Part shown: positions 22,241-33,540 of the stretch, piece by piece
Position numbering within the stretch: position 1 is the stretch's first letter
Layout of the letters: the number at the start of each line of letters is the position of its first letter
DNA from: Eupeodes corollae
Taxonomy: Eukaryota > Arthropoda > Insecta > Diptera > Syrphidae
Direction: 5' to 3'
Length of the DNA: 64,000 bases
NCBI RefSeq assembly: GCF_945859685.1
Contig: NC_079147.1
Span: forward strand, 196,089,174-196,153,173
Position numbers and translations under genes: made by a program
The notes under the pieces: generated by a model
Told to the model about the DNA's origin: nothing
Databases searched by the model: none
Seen by the model: the letters and a program-made list of their open reading frames with translations, nothing else

Positions 22241-22916
22241 GCATCAAGGATGTACGAACTTCTCGAACTACCTCGTTGAGGCCAATATAGCACAACGGAT
22301 TTCTAGATCCAAGGCAAAACAGGGAGGTGCTGGGAGAAGGTACAACGTCGAACGAGTACAATCGCCAGAGATCGCCAAATCCTTTTCCGAACGAGTTAAA
22401 AGTAACCTTTCTCGAAGTTCTCTGCCGCCAACACAATGTATCGAAAACCAGTGGCAACATTGCCAAGATGCTATCAGAGAAGCCGCCCCTGGTTTGTTGA
22501 GGAATGTCGGCAGGCAAATGCAGCCAAACAACAGGCACGCAAAGCGGAGCTGCATAAAAGGACGAGAGCTGCTCGTGAGCTCTATGAGCAGAAGAGGCGA
22601 GAGGAACGCCGACTTTTCAGAAAGAAAAAGGGAGGGCATGAGAAGCGTGCGGTCGAAGATGTTGAGAGGTATAAAAGCAGGAATGAGGTTCGAAAGTTTT
22701 ATGAACAGGTGAAACGAAATTCACAATTACATAAACCTAGAACCGAAGGCTGCAAAGACGAAAGTGGAAACATCATAGTGGAACCGCAGTCAATGCTGAG
22801 GATATGGAAGGACCACTTCTGCAGACTGTATAACGGCGATGAAGAACTGAATTCCGCTGTCAGGCAGGATGACCCATTCGATATAGACGACAGCTGGGGA
22901 TAAGCTGGTTAGGAGC
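22241..22916 (+). pseudogene. RTE copy 1 linker region
   Basis: Inter-domain segment. Carries RISRSKAKQGGAGRRYNVER (22290-22350), PWFVEECRQANAAKQQARKA, a long charged helix with KRTRAARELYEQKRREERRL, and IVEPQSMLRIWKDHFCRLYN just before the RT. The order is the same in copy 3 (58.45-59.2 kb). A stop at about 22902 and a frame change separate it from the RT. Confidence 0.85.
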
Positions 22917-23729
22917 ATGCACCAACTTATCTGTAAGATATGGTCGGAAGAAAACATGTCCGATGAATGGAACCTCAGTATTGTTTGCCCGATCCTGAAA
23001 AAAGGAGACCCTCTAAACTGCACCAACTATAGAGGAATAAGTCTACTTAACATCGCCTATAAAATTTTCTCTGCCGTAATATGTGAACGTCTAAAGCCCA
23101 TCGTCAACAACCTGATAGGTTCTTATCAGTGTGGTTTTAGACCAGGAAAGTCCACAGTTGATCAAATATTCACATTACGGCCGATCCTGGAAAAAATCCA
23201 AGAACACCAAATCGTTACCCACCATCCTTTCATCGATTTCAAGGCCGCATATGACAGCATCTACAGCGACGAGCTGTATAGAGCCATGTCTAGTTTTGGC
23301 ATCCCTGCCAAACTCGTCCGTTTGTGCAGGATGATCATGGGGAATTCACGCTGCTCCATAAAGGTTGGAAACAACTTAACAGAACCTTTCGATGTCAAAA
23401 AAGGTTTTAGATAAGGTGATGCGCTGTCATGCTGACATTGACACAATCGGAAGAACTCAACGTGATTTCAATGGGGCTTTTGTGAGCATTGAGGCAGAGG
23501 TGGCAAAAATTGGTTTAACGGTTGATGAGGGCAAAACAAAGTACATGCTGTCGTCAAGAAAGGTCATACAACACCGAAGTTTTGGTCAAAACGTCACCAT
23601 CGACAGACGTAACTTTGAGGTAGTCAAGGACTTTGTCTACCTAGGCTCCGATGCAAATGCAGAAAACTACACTAGTGCTGAGATCAAACGAATAATAACT
23701 CTTTCCTTGGACCAAGAAAGCAATTGAGT
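22917..23729 (+). pseudogene. RTE copy 1 reverse transcriptase, YADD box destroyed
   Basis: Fingers and palm read MSDEWNLSIVCPILKKGDPL, NYRGISLLNIAYKI, GSYQCGFRPGKSTVDQI and motif A HPFIDFKAAYDSIY. Motif B is KKGFR followed by a stop in place of Gln, then GDALSC. A deletion at 23427-23435 follows: relative to copy 2, 98 bases between two ATG triplets are gone plus three bases of the catalytic YADD codons, so the active-site box is lost. The frame then resumes as DTIGRTQRDFNGAFVSIEAE, GLTVDEGKTKYML and VVKDFVYLGSDA. Inactive. Confidence 0.9.
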
Positions 23730-24147
23730 GGTAAAGTCCCTTATCATCCCCATCCTGCTATACGGTGCAGAACTATTGAATATGACAAAAGCGGATGAAA
23801 GCACCTTGGGTCGCTTCGAGAGAAAAGTTCTTCGTGTGATCTAGGGTCCCGTATGCATCGAAGGGGAGTGGAGGAGAAGATGGAACGACGAACTGTACGG
23901 GCTGTAAAAGTCCAACGACTAAGATGGCTGGGTCACGTAGAGCGCATGGAAACCAATGCTCCGGCTCGGAAAGTCTTCGAATCCGCACCCACAGGACAGC
24001 GCAGTATAGGAAGACCGCGGATCAGGTGGCGCGCACAAGTGGAAGGTGACCCCACCCAACTTGGAGTGCGAAACTGGAGACATCTAGCTAGGGACCGAGC
24101 TAGATGGAGATGTTTGTTGGGTGAGGCAGTAGTTCACACAGGACTGT
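23730..24147 (+). pseudogene. RTE copy 1 C-terminal region
   Basis: Contains the thumb-like LLYGAELLNMTKADE, a stop at about 23842, then VQRLRWLGHVERMETNAPAR and RPRIRWRAQVEGDPTQLG, ending with RHLARDRARWRCLLGEA and a stop at 24147. The W-GH-ERM and R-RW motifs are characteristic of RTE C-termini. Copy 2 shares most of this block. Confidence 0.88.
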
Positions 24148-24174
24148 AGCGCCACCTTAAGTAAGTAAGTAAGT
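24127..24174 (+). repeat. RTE copy 1 3' terminus and (TAAG)n tail
   Basis: GTTCACACAGGACTGTAGCG and CCACCTTAAG are followed by three further TAAG units. This end is shared with the tRNA-derived SINE, whose full copy reads GTTCACAACGGACTGTTGCG CCACC: 22 of 25 positions agree. Confidence 0.85.
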
Positions 24175-24420
24175 GTGTCCGTTTCCGTCATGGGCAGCCG
24201 CTTTAACCTAACCTTAATCTAACTTACGGAACGGCCAATGTTGTTGTTAGTCCACTGCGACGAGCTTTGTGGTGAATAGCAGATCTTAAAGCTATTTGTT
24301 TGCTAAATATATCAAGAGATGTTAGGTAGAGTAAGGTGTCCAGTACCGCAGATGGGGTCGTGCGAAGCGATCCGCTTATAAATAGGCAAGCCGAACGTTG
24401 AACTTTAATTAAATCTGAGG
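24172..24420. mobile_element. LOA-clade LINE fragments in inverted arrangement
   Basis: 24172-24217 (+) matches the 3' end of the LOA copy at 44.94-47.2 kb: GTGTGTCCGTTTCC, CAGCC and TTAACCTAACCTTA. From 24217 to 24420 the minus strand reads LIKVQRSACLFISGSLRTTP, SAVLDTLLYLTSLDIFSKQI, which is the region after the RT in both LOA copies. The two pieces therefore face opposite ways and abut with at most a few shared bases. Confidence 0.8.
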
Positions 24421-24840
24421 GTCTCAGTATACTGTCGTCAGCGAAACAGTTTAATGGATTAGAAGTTGCAGACAAGAGATCGTTTATGAATATGAGGAAG
24501 ACAGTGGGAGACATAACAGAACCCTGGGGAAACCAGCATTTTTTATGAATTTCAGACTTCAAACCATCCAATACAATTTGCATTGAACGGTTAAAAAGAT
24601 AGTTTCTAATATAACGAAGAAGTGATTCATCTTTAACAAATTCACGTATTTTTGATTTAAGAGCTTCGTGACAAACTCTGCCTTGCCATGACCTTGGTTA
24701 AAGTGGTAGGAGCGCTCGCCATTTTTATGGACAGGCTGCACAAATTGTGTTTTCCATCCCATACAGTGTTGTTGTTTTAAACCAGCTTGTCTCATCCCAA
24801 AGGCGCAGTCACCTTTTCTATAATCGAACATACACAGGTC
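24420..24840 (-). mobile_element. CR1/Jockey-like LINE fragment (family C), joined in frame to LOA sequence
   Basis: The minus strand reads, in shifting frames, REFVKDESLLRYIRNYLF-like sequence, SMQIVLDGLKSEIHK, then FPQGSVMSPTVFLIFINDLL (motif B) and NPLNCFADDS (FADD catalytic box). At 24420 the open frame passes directly into LOA-type residues, giving a 119-residue chimeric open frame (24583-24224). Related sequence occurs at 27.3-27.46 kb and 36.25-36.4 kb. Confidence 0.8.
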
Positions 24841-26655
24841 TTATTCATGCTTTATACAATCGTGCCGCTTCAAATGGAAAGGGTTAGGTGATAACAAAAA
24901 CAAAGATAAAACTTTGTAAAAAAAGTGGCTAAAATAAAGTCATTGTCAATTTGGTCGTGTTTCCAATTGGAAATAGATGTAATATTAGTATTGTCCTTTT
25001 TAGAAAACAATTCCATTAACATTGAATGATGTTCAATTTCAAGCCTCAACTCAAATTCCACCATGGAAACATGTGAAACACTATCATACACATATTTGAC
25101 ATAGGTACGAACGAAATGAGTGTATCGGTCTCGGACCACTGATTGACTCCGAAAAACCCATTTTGTTTGGTGAAATTTAATTTCCCCTAGCAAACAAAAG
25201 CGCCTTTATTTTTGAAATACAGTGAACCTATACAGAACACACATCTAGACAACACCTCGCATGTGGACCTTTACAAAAGTTCTGATGAATGAAATAAAAA
25301 ACAAAGGAATATCAATTTAGAACGAGAAAGATGGACAGAGAATGTCTACATTTTGATAGGTTCAAGCATCCTTAACGTCATACTACAAATAAAAAACAGG
25401 ACACATGTAGGTTTATTTCCGGTGAAAACAAAATTAATATTGAACAAAGTCTTCCCTCTGAAAGAAATGCTACACCTTTGACGTATACAGTTTTGATAAG
25501 TGATAGGCACAAACAAAACACACACTTTTTGAGATAAAATTCTGAAAAAAGGAAAGGAAATTGTTGTACAGTTATAATCATACCAAAAGGATATTGTGAA
25601 TGTCCATCATTTTGTGGTTTTAGAATAACCCACATACTTATTCAAGCCTTAAAAAGGATAGCGTTGCTTCAAGTTGATGCATACGGATATATTCCTGGAA
25701 ATAAATAAAAATAATATTTCAGTATTTAATTGCGTTGAATATTTTGTTTGAGAAGTAGGGTAAGTCAGGTGTTATGATAAGAGTCCCTATCTCTATAGAC
25801 CCTTGTCAAAAAATGTAAGGAGCTATGTAAATACAACCAGAACCACGGAATGACAGGTTCATTGGAAAAAAAATGATTTCTATATAAAGTATAAGATTAA
25901 TTAGCTCCATGGGTGTATCTGTGCATACTTATTAAAGGACTTTGAGTAGGGATAAAATGGAAAGAAATTCCAATAAAAGACATTTTTTCCCGGAATAATA
26001 AGCACCTACTTATGATTATTTTTCGACTTTTTCTAAGAAAATAATGTCAAGTTAATACCACTTTGTTTGAATTCGTCTATCAAAGAGGTTTCCCACACAA
26101 CTGAACTATACTTTCTCTTTGTTAAATAAAAGTTAAATGTTTATTATTTTTACAGACCATACAGAAACAGTGGTTTATTCTGTTATTGAAAAAATTCCTT
26201 AGAAATGAAAATTTTTCTCATGGCTTAAAGCAATTTGGCATAAATTATGTGAAAGTATTTTTGGCTTAAGTTTCTCCTAAATGAAGTAATAATGAGTAAA
26301 AAAAATTAAACTTAAAACACAACATTTTAAGTTAATTAAACATTGAATGATACACATTTGAACTAAGGATAAGTTAGTATAAAAATTAACTTGCAAGCTT
26401 TGATTGTTTATATTGGAAATGTTTTTGAAATTGGCTTCTGTTTTGTCAGATCATCATGAGGCCTTACTATTGTGAGTAATGCAGGTAACAGTCAATTTCT
26501 TCACATAGTTCTAACTTCTTAAACTTGTTTTTTCTTAAAAAACATAATAACATAAACGGTTAAAAGTCATGAATAGGAGATGTCTAGTTAAAGACTTTTT
26601 TTTATATATATAAGGCGCAAACTCAAGTTGATATGAAAACTCTTATTTATAATGA
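24841..26655. other. AT-rich intergenic sequence
   Basis: No gene supported. The minus-strand open frame 24870-25193 (107 residues, including SVSHVSMVEFELRLEIEHHS) has a more protein-like composition than its surroundings but no motif I can name. It lies upstream of the family C fragment on the same strand and may be a leftover of it. Confidence 0.35.
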
Positions 26656-27470
26656 TTAAACACAGTGCGAGGAATTAGGAACAGAGGATAAGATTAGAAA
26701 GGAAGTATCAATGCACATTGGATTTGAATGTCTGCACATTATGAGTGGAAAATATTGAGTCTGGTAAAGCATTAAACATTCGTGTATTGCAACTAAAGAA
26801 AAGCATTGTTTATGAAAGTAGCAATAAAATAATGACAGGTATGAAACCTTACGACGGTGCTCGAAAGATACAAAAGTTTCGGGTAGACAACGGGCACCTA
26901 TCATTTTTAGAGCTCTCTTTTAAATTCAGTCTAAGAGACTCTAGTGAGTTATAGGAGCACCTGCTCATCAGATAAGGGAACTGTACTCGAGCTTCGGCTT
27001 AATGGATTAAAGCCAGATCAGAAGTGGTAAAGCATTTCTTGCGTCTTCGGAGAAAACCTAAATACTTAGCAGCTTTTTCGGCGAACCACATTAAGTGGTT
27101 TGTCATGCAAATACCTAGGACTGAAAGATGTTCAGTCTCCTCGATGCAAGTACCACTTATGGATAGTGGCATTGGAGGAAGGTTACGTCTTTGCAACTAT
27201 AGACGGCATTGACTTTTCGAAGCATTTAATAATACATGGTTTTTGATTCCCCATTAGACAATGCTTTCAAGATCAGAACTTAATAAACTTATCATACGCT
27301 GCCGTTGGTAGTCCACCTCCGAAGAACAAAGATGAGAATCTAAAAACGAATATAAGACGTTGAGGGTACTGTCATCAGCGAAACAATTTCGTGGGTTAGA
27401 AGATCATTTATAAAAATAAGGAAGAGCATCGGAGACAAATCTGAGCCCAGGGCAACTCCAGCGTTTATTT
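26656..27470 (-). mobile_element. CR1/Jockey-like LINE fragment (family C), RT 3' half
   Basis: Minus strand: near 27455-27400 a decayed motif B region SDLSPMLFLIFINDLL with the downstream FADD box lost, then LPPMPLSISGTCIEETEHLS and LGICMTNHLMWFAEKAAKYL, FLRRRKKCFTTSDLA (27196-26999), and after a frame change MIGARCLPETFVSFEHRRKV, SYLSLFYCYFHKQCF (26904-26790). The same order is found on the plus strand at 36.25-37.17 kb. Frameshifts throughout. Confidence 0.8.
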
Positions 27471-28165
27471 TGTATATATTTATGTATTATCATCTATATC
27501 ACCTATCTAGTACATATCTATCTTAGACTAAACCATATTTACACATTTGTATTTACAAGAATTTTAATTTACTTTGCATTTCAAATGAATAATCAGAGAA
27601 ATTAAACTTACATAATACAAATAATCTATGACACTAAACAAAAAACAGTAGTTTTTAAAACATCTCTGCTTAAAGACAAGTCAATATTTTGATAAATTGA
27701 ATGAAACTCAGAGTCGGATCGTGAAATTGGATCGGATCTACCGTTTGTTAAAGAACGGGGAACCAAAAAGAGTGTCTGCCTCATCCTCAACTGCCTAGAG
27801 GGAGCATACAAAGAAAAAAGAGAAAGAAGTTTTTAATAATCAAAACGATTACAGAAAGTATCTCTAGTAAGCATTATTAAATAATACCTTCTTCTAGCTT
27901 CAAGAGACTTTAAGTCAATTAACAAGCATCTATCACTTTACCTAGGCAAGATATAGTCAACCCAATTAAGTTTTTGCAACGCATACCTCAAGGATTTTTT
28001 CTGAACATATTCAATTAGATTTGTACCCACCCTATACAATGGATACCATATACAACATGCATACTCTAGGACTGATCTTATTGTACAAAGATTTAATAGT
28101 GTACGGATCCGAAAACTGTTTCATGATACGAATTATGAATCCAAATAATTTATTTGCTTTAGAAA

Positions 28166-28820
28166 TTATATAGTTTGAGTGCAAATCAAAAGATAATTTC
28201 GAAACGAAAATAACGCCTGACTCAAGCGGTGTGTCAGAAATAACATAAGAATGATTAATAACATTAGGCGACCTTGTAAATGTAATGCTATATTCAAGAA
28301 CAGACGATTTTCACTACACCAAGTTGATACTTCATCTAAATCATATTGAAGTCTTTGACAATCTAGTTCACAATTAATTTTCTTAAAAAGCTTAAGACCA
28401 TCAGCAAAAAGCAAACAGTCAGAATTCCGAATTCTAGGTGGTAGATCATTGATAAATAGTATGAAGAGGAGAGGTCTTAAATGGCTGCCCTGGGGAACTC
28501 CTGAATGATTTAGAATCTCCTTGGATACCACTGTTCCAATTTTTCATTTTGTTTACGATTTGTCAGGTAATTTTCAAACCACTTAAGAAGGCTTCAGTGA
28601 AAACCTAAGCATTTCAATTTCATTAGCAGAATATCATGTTGATCTTTATCGAATGCTTTAGAGAAGTCAGTATAAAAAGCATCCACCTGGTTTCCACGTT
28701 CAACACCTTTAATATAGAAATTCGCAAACAATGCTAGATTTGTTACCGTCGATTCACCACTAACGAAACCATGTTGATCTACGGATATACTCTAGCTAAC
28801 GTCGTCATAAATGCATTTTT
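28166..28820 (-). pseudogene. reverse transcriptase part of the 27.6-30.1 kb LINE
   Basis: Motif A region (28625-28690) reads FYTDFSKAFDKDQHDI-like sequence over broken frames, then motif B SGVPQGSHLRPLLFILFIND and LLFADGLKLFK, where the catalytic FADD has become FADG, followed by QRLQYDLDEVSTWCSENRLF. The Asp-to-Gly change alone would inactivate it. Confidence 0.85.
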
Positions 28821-29599
28821 TCACAATCGCTTTAAAAACTTATAGCCTGATTTATATATTGGACTTATCATCGAAAATTTGCACTCATCCAAAAAGTCAC
28901 CGGTAGAAAGTGATAAGTTGAAAAGTTTAGTAAGTGGAACTGCAAGACTATAGGCAGACATTTTAAGTAAAGCTAAACAAAATTTATCAGAGGTAAGCTT
29001 AAAATTAGATTTCAAGGATGAAAGTTGAAGTAAAACCTGATCCACTGACAAACTTAAGCTTCCTAAATTAGTGATCCTTTCACAACATTGAATTTCATGT
29101 GAAGCTGTAAGAGAGTCAAGAACATAGTTAGATTGGAAATAAGACGCCAACATATCGCATACAACGTCCTGATCATTTGACGATTGATTAAGATAATTCA
29201 TACTTGCTGGAATACCATATGACTTACGTTTAGAATTGACAAACTTCCAAAAGGCGCGAGAGTCATTTTTTATATTACTCTCAATAGATCGCATATAGCT
29301 ATTATATACAGACTTTTTTACAGACTCATATTTATTTTTAAATCGTATATACCGAAATCATAAGCTAGGAACCTTTCTGTAATTTGTATGCACTTTGGAA
29401 AGATTGTTTTTAAAATTACATTATCTATTGTTAAACCAAACAGGCTTATTCCTATGCTTTCTCTCCTTTAATGGAACAAACAGATTATATGCTTCCTCAA
29501 CCTTAGCTATAGAAGAATCGTACTAAATTGGCTTCTAGTTCAGTAAGGACTTCAATAAAGACTAAGTCAAGGATTCGACCTAACAAGTTTTTAACATAA

Positions 29600-29995
29600 T
29601 TAAGTTGGTATATTATCAATTATCGACTCAAGTTCATTTTAGACATTTAAAGGAAGTAAACATTGATCTGTTTCAGAGTAAATCCATTTTATATGAGGAA
29701 GATTAAAATCCCCCAAAATAACAATATTAGAATTAGGCTTTAACAAACTAAAAACATTACGAATATTGTCAATATGCATCTGATAAATACTTATATTCGA
29801 ATCAGGTGGAATGTATGATATAATAAAATAAATACAATTTAAGCAGAAAGACAAAGTTACTTCAAGACATAATTGTTTTACAACTTTGAATTCAAGAGGA
29901 ACTTCTCTACATATTAAATTAGATCTTGAAGCTAATAACACTCCACCACCTCTGCGCAATCCAGTATCTGCAAACGATCTATCTCTTCTGAACAC
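29600..29995 (-). pseudogene. endonuclease part of the 27.6-30.1 kb LINE
   Basis: Exonuclease-endonuclease-phosphatase-type fold: TGLRRGGGVLLASRSNLICR, the core CIYFIISYIPPDSNI and IVILGDFNLPHIKW with the catalytic Asp-Asn. The first third, including the metal-binding Glu, is missing or decayed beyond 29995. Confidence 0.85.
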
Positions 29996-30060
29996 ATTAA
30001 AATCCTCAGACCTACATAGTTCAGCAGAAACTCGATCAAATGCTTTTAAAATATAAATTG

Positions 30061-30558
30061 AAATAATCTGTCATACTGTCGGTGATAAAGAAGGTTTCGT
30101 TCTTCAAGATATTTTTTGATTAATTCTTCTAAAAAGTAATCGTCTTTTCCATGACCTTGGATATAAAAAAAACAATAATTTTAAATAACACCAATTTCAA
30201 ACGAAACACAATGAAAAAAGGAAAACAAAATTTTGATTTGCTTTTTTGTCAAAATCCATCAAGGACAACAATCTTATTTTCGTTCAAACATAAATGTAAA
30301 ATGTATTTCAATGTTTAAAAAAAAACATGAAATTAACAGTCAAGAAGTTTTGGGTCCTCAAAATATTTTTTCAACTCATGATTGATCAGCGTTTTTATGA
30401 TTTGTAAAGAAGGGTAATACTTCTCCTTTATCACGACAAATAAAATTTAACCCAAGTCGATAAAACAGACACGACCATTTCATATACTAAGATATCGAGG
30501 ATTTTTCACAAAATATTTTGCAAAGAAAGATTGAAACAAACAATGTGATAATGTTAAA
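30061..30558. other. AT-rich intergenic sequence
   Basis: No feature seen. Confidence 0.4.
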
Positions 30559-31600
30559 ATGCATAAGCTCAAAATACCATTATCATCGCAACCACTACTT
30601 TCTCAAGCTGGAACTATAGAATCTTACTTTGTGTCAATTCATGCTAGAGAACTTCCTAGCACCAAAACTGACGAGGTAAATACCGAACTGTCAAGATTTT
30701 ACAGTAGCAAAATACCGACACTCCTAAGATCTACAGATAATCTTAAAGCAAATGAATTTAAGTGGTTTAGATAACTTTCCGAACATTGTCTCAAAACATA
30801 TTCCAATCAAAATCATACGCTAATGTTGCGTTATAACTGTTGCTAAATAACTGTTACTTCCTGATTTGTTGGGAAACTTCGAAGGTACTTCCAATAGTAA
30901 AAAGTAAAAAGATCCTTCTGATCCTTCTAGCTACAGGCCAATCAGTCTCCTGCCTAGTATCGGGAAAATTTGAAATAGTTACCAGTTACCAATAGTTACC
31001 GCGAAACTAATTTCAGAAACTTAGTAAACTGGAATCTGAACGCAAAGAGATGTACACCTGCCTGCTTAGAAGATATCGAAAAAGCCTTTGACACGGTTTG
31101 GATCAACGGGCATCTTATAAAAATAATTTCATCTAAGTTGAAACATAAGATATTTGTTGTAACCGATAGACAAAACTCTACAACCAAGGTTTTTAGAATT
31201 CCCAATTATTTGCCACAGGGCACTGTTTTGGCACCTCATTTGTTTATGTTTAGTTTATATGTTTCTGACATTTTAAGTGAAATCGATGACTCGTTAGCGT
31301 TTGTCACCGATACCACTTTGTATGCAAGTGGATCAAGAATTGCAGATATTCAAACAGAACTGCAAAGAAAATTTAATAAGCTGCAATCATTCTGCTTGGA
31401 ATGGAAGCTTTAAATAAACAACATTAAGTGTGAAACCATACTGTAATAGTTTGAAACGAAATTATTGCCTGTTAAATCTAACGTTCTGATAAATGGTTTA
31501 TGATCGGTAGAGAAAACAAGTTAGATAATCCGAAACAATTGTCGATCGTGCTTATACATTGAAAGGCTAGGGGTCATAAACCAGGACAACTTCCAGGTTA
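30559..31600 (+). mobile_element. Jockey-type LINE ORF2 relic, second copy
   Basis: Upstream part: GTIESYFVSIHARELPSTKT and TDEVNTELSRFYSS (30620-30710), then a broken stretch with FPNIVSKHIPIKII and DPSDPSSYRPISLLPSIGK (30910-30965). The RT core reads LEDIEKAFDTVW (motif A, 31075-31105), PNYLPQGTVLAPHLF (motif B), and DSLAFVTDTTLYASG, where FADDT has become FVTDT. It is related in motif style to the copy at 0.5-1.85 kb. Stops and frameshifts throughout. Confidence 0.82.
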
Positions 31601-32779
31601 GTTAGTTTTAGAAAAAAAAAGAAAAATATTGATTCCAAAAGTTTTTTTTTTAAATACTATTTTCCTTAAATATAGCCACAGTAAACAACAATACGAATGT
31701 TAATAACAATTAATTGTACTAAAAATGAAACATTAATTAATATGTATACGAGAAATCGATTAATAAGTAGGCACTGAGAACTCTATGTCACGTACTATTA
31801 ATTAAAAAGAAAAAAATGAATGCGATCGTTTTTAAATTTATTTAGTTAACACTAACAAAAAATTAACCAAAGTCGAGTATATTAAACATAGGAACTCTCA
31901 AGTAAATTAGGCCTGGAGATTATTTTTTGCTGCTAGGAACAGGGAACGTCATTAAAAGTTTTTATTTCGTGGTTGGGGCTGGTGCTCCTCTTACGATTTC
32001 CTTACTTCAGTTAAGGACACTTCGCATTACCCATAACGCTACCAAATATGTTTAAATAGTTTACATCAAATACTTTATTATCTTACTTAAAAATAACTTT
32101 TTAAGTATATGCTTTTAATCTGAACCTTAAGTAAAATACAGTATTATGAATTGAAGTGCTATGAAAGTTGAACTAATAAAGAAAGTTTATTTTTTAATAC
32201 AGAACAAAAGAAATAAAAAATAATCCTAAAACGGGAAAACCTTTTATGATTAAACACTTTAATCTGGTTGGATATGGTTCAAATTAAGTTTTTGCAATGC
32301 AAAATTTTATAACTTAAACTGAACACAAATGAAAGTTGCGTTTTCTCAATCGTTAATTCATGAATCCAAATAAGAATACCGCTAAGCTGTTTTGAATCTT
32401 GAACTTTGGACACCTCCAAGTTTTACTTAGCTTCTTAGAAAAAAGAATCACAGATTCTAGAAAAGAAGGGAGTAAATACCATTGGTCAACAATTAAATGA
32501 ATAATAAGACGATCTTTCTTGGTAAAAAGGAGGAATATTTCGATTTGTCTTCTTCATGGAATGAGAACTGAGGAGAAGAATTTTTTAAAAAGCTTAGGCG
32601 GAACGAAAAAAGCTGCGGAAGTACTAGAAACGATATTTTGAGTAAAAACGAACATAATTTAAAACAGATGAAAGCTTTTTAAACAATTTTTAGTTTTGGC
32701 ATTGTATAGCTTTGCTATCTAAAGTTTGCCAAGTAAAAATGGAAACCAATGTTATTTTTTCACACAAGCGTTCCTTGAA
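31601..32779. other. AT-rich intergenic sequence
   Basis: No gene recognised. The stretch may include the decayed 3' half of the piggyBac-like gene on the minus strand, but I cannot align it. Confidence 0.35.
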
Positions 32780-33540
32780 ACATCGATAACGTTAATGTTA
32801 GCTAGGTACTTCTCTGAGTATCATCGATCTTTCTTAATATTTCAAAAGATGTAAAGAAATGAGGTATGAGTCGAAGTAGAAGATCTTGCAACGACGTTTG
32901 AAGATGCTCCCAAATCTATCTCTTCAGCTCTCACAATGTTTTGCCTTTCCAGTTTCCTGTAAACGAAACCGGAAAACCGCTAAAAACACACAATTAGTAG
33001 AACTATTTATGAGATTTATTGGAGTTGTACCGTTCTAGCATACTTCTTGATTTTGTAGAGATCAATTCCTTATCCATTGAAAGCCGTATTTCTAACAGAA
33101 CTTTAGATATGCTTTATTTAAGGCCTCAACAACTTTCAGAATTTTAGAAATCCTATCTTCATCAAGATAACTCCTTGGAGGAAATTTAGTTTTATCGTTG
33201 AAATGGAGATGCTGTACGATGTTTTCAAACTTATTTGATGACATGGTTTGTTGAATGAGAGGTGTAACAAGGAAGCTGAATTAATGGCAACATATAACAA
33301 AACTATAAATTGTCTGATTTTGGTCTCAGAGGTAGAGGTTCGTTTCTTCAAAAATATTCTTTACAAGTTCTATAGGGAATAAGTAAACAAAGAATTGTAT
33401 AGTAGTTTCAAGACGCAAAATAACAGAACCAAATGACTCGTTGTCATTAAGAGCCAGCTGCTGCGCTTTTTGCTTAAGATAATTGTTTTCCACAGTATTG
33501 TAAGTTTTGTAGGCTTTTGTCATTTTAAAGGGGGACCTGA
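32780..33540 (-). pseudogene. piggyBac-like transposase relic
   Basis: A cut-and-paste DNA transposase of the piggyBac (DDE, TTAA-targeting) group. On the minus strand: TTIQFFVYLFPIELVKNIFE followed by ETNLY, the N-terminal signature of the family; then after a frameshift LYVAINSASLLHL and SSNKFENIVQHLHFNDKTKF with DEDRISKIL, matching the conserved MSRxRFExIxxxLHFxDN region; further on LGASSNVVARS and YFDSYLISLHLLKY, the counterpart of the FFDNYFTS catalytic segment. Stops and at least three frameshifts. The C-terminal third and the inverted termini were not found. Confidence 0.78.

Larger units (their letters stand above)
21080..24171 (+). mobile_element. RTE-clade LINE, copy 1 (nearly full length, defective)
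   Basis: The most complete transposon in the window: GC-rich 5' leader, apurinic-type endonuclease, linker, reverse transcriptase, C-terminal region, short 3' end and a (TAAG)n tail. Base composition near 50 per cent GC contrasts with the AT-rich flanks. Frameshifts (near 21770 and 22060), premature stops and a deletion in the RT palm abolish function. Shared blocks with copy 2 (55.2-56.6 kb) are close to identical, for example 45 of 46 bases around 23920-23965, so the family was active recently. The single-ORF layout and motif style match RTE elements; a closely related clade cannot be excluded. Confidence 0.9.
27560..30060 (-). mobile_element. CR1/Jockey-like LINE (family B), endonuclease through ORF2 C-terminus
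   Basis: The longest single LINE of this group, ordered on the minus strand as endonuclease (29995-29600), inter-domain stretch (29294-28821, with RAFWKFVNSKRKSYGIPASM and DFLDECKFSMISPIYKSG), RT (about 28820-28166) and a C-terminal piece at 27811-27626 with RQLRMRQTLFLVPRSLTN. Stops and frameshifts separate the blocks. The 3' flank is AT-rich without a clean tail. It is related to the relic at 15.6-17.1 kb. Confidence 0.85.

Noticed and set aside
22110..22639. 142- and 123-residue minus-strand open frames
   Set aside because: They are antisense shadows of the GC-rich RTE copy 1, where long antisense frames are expected.
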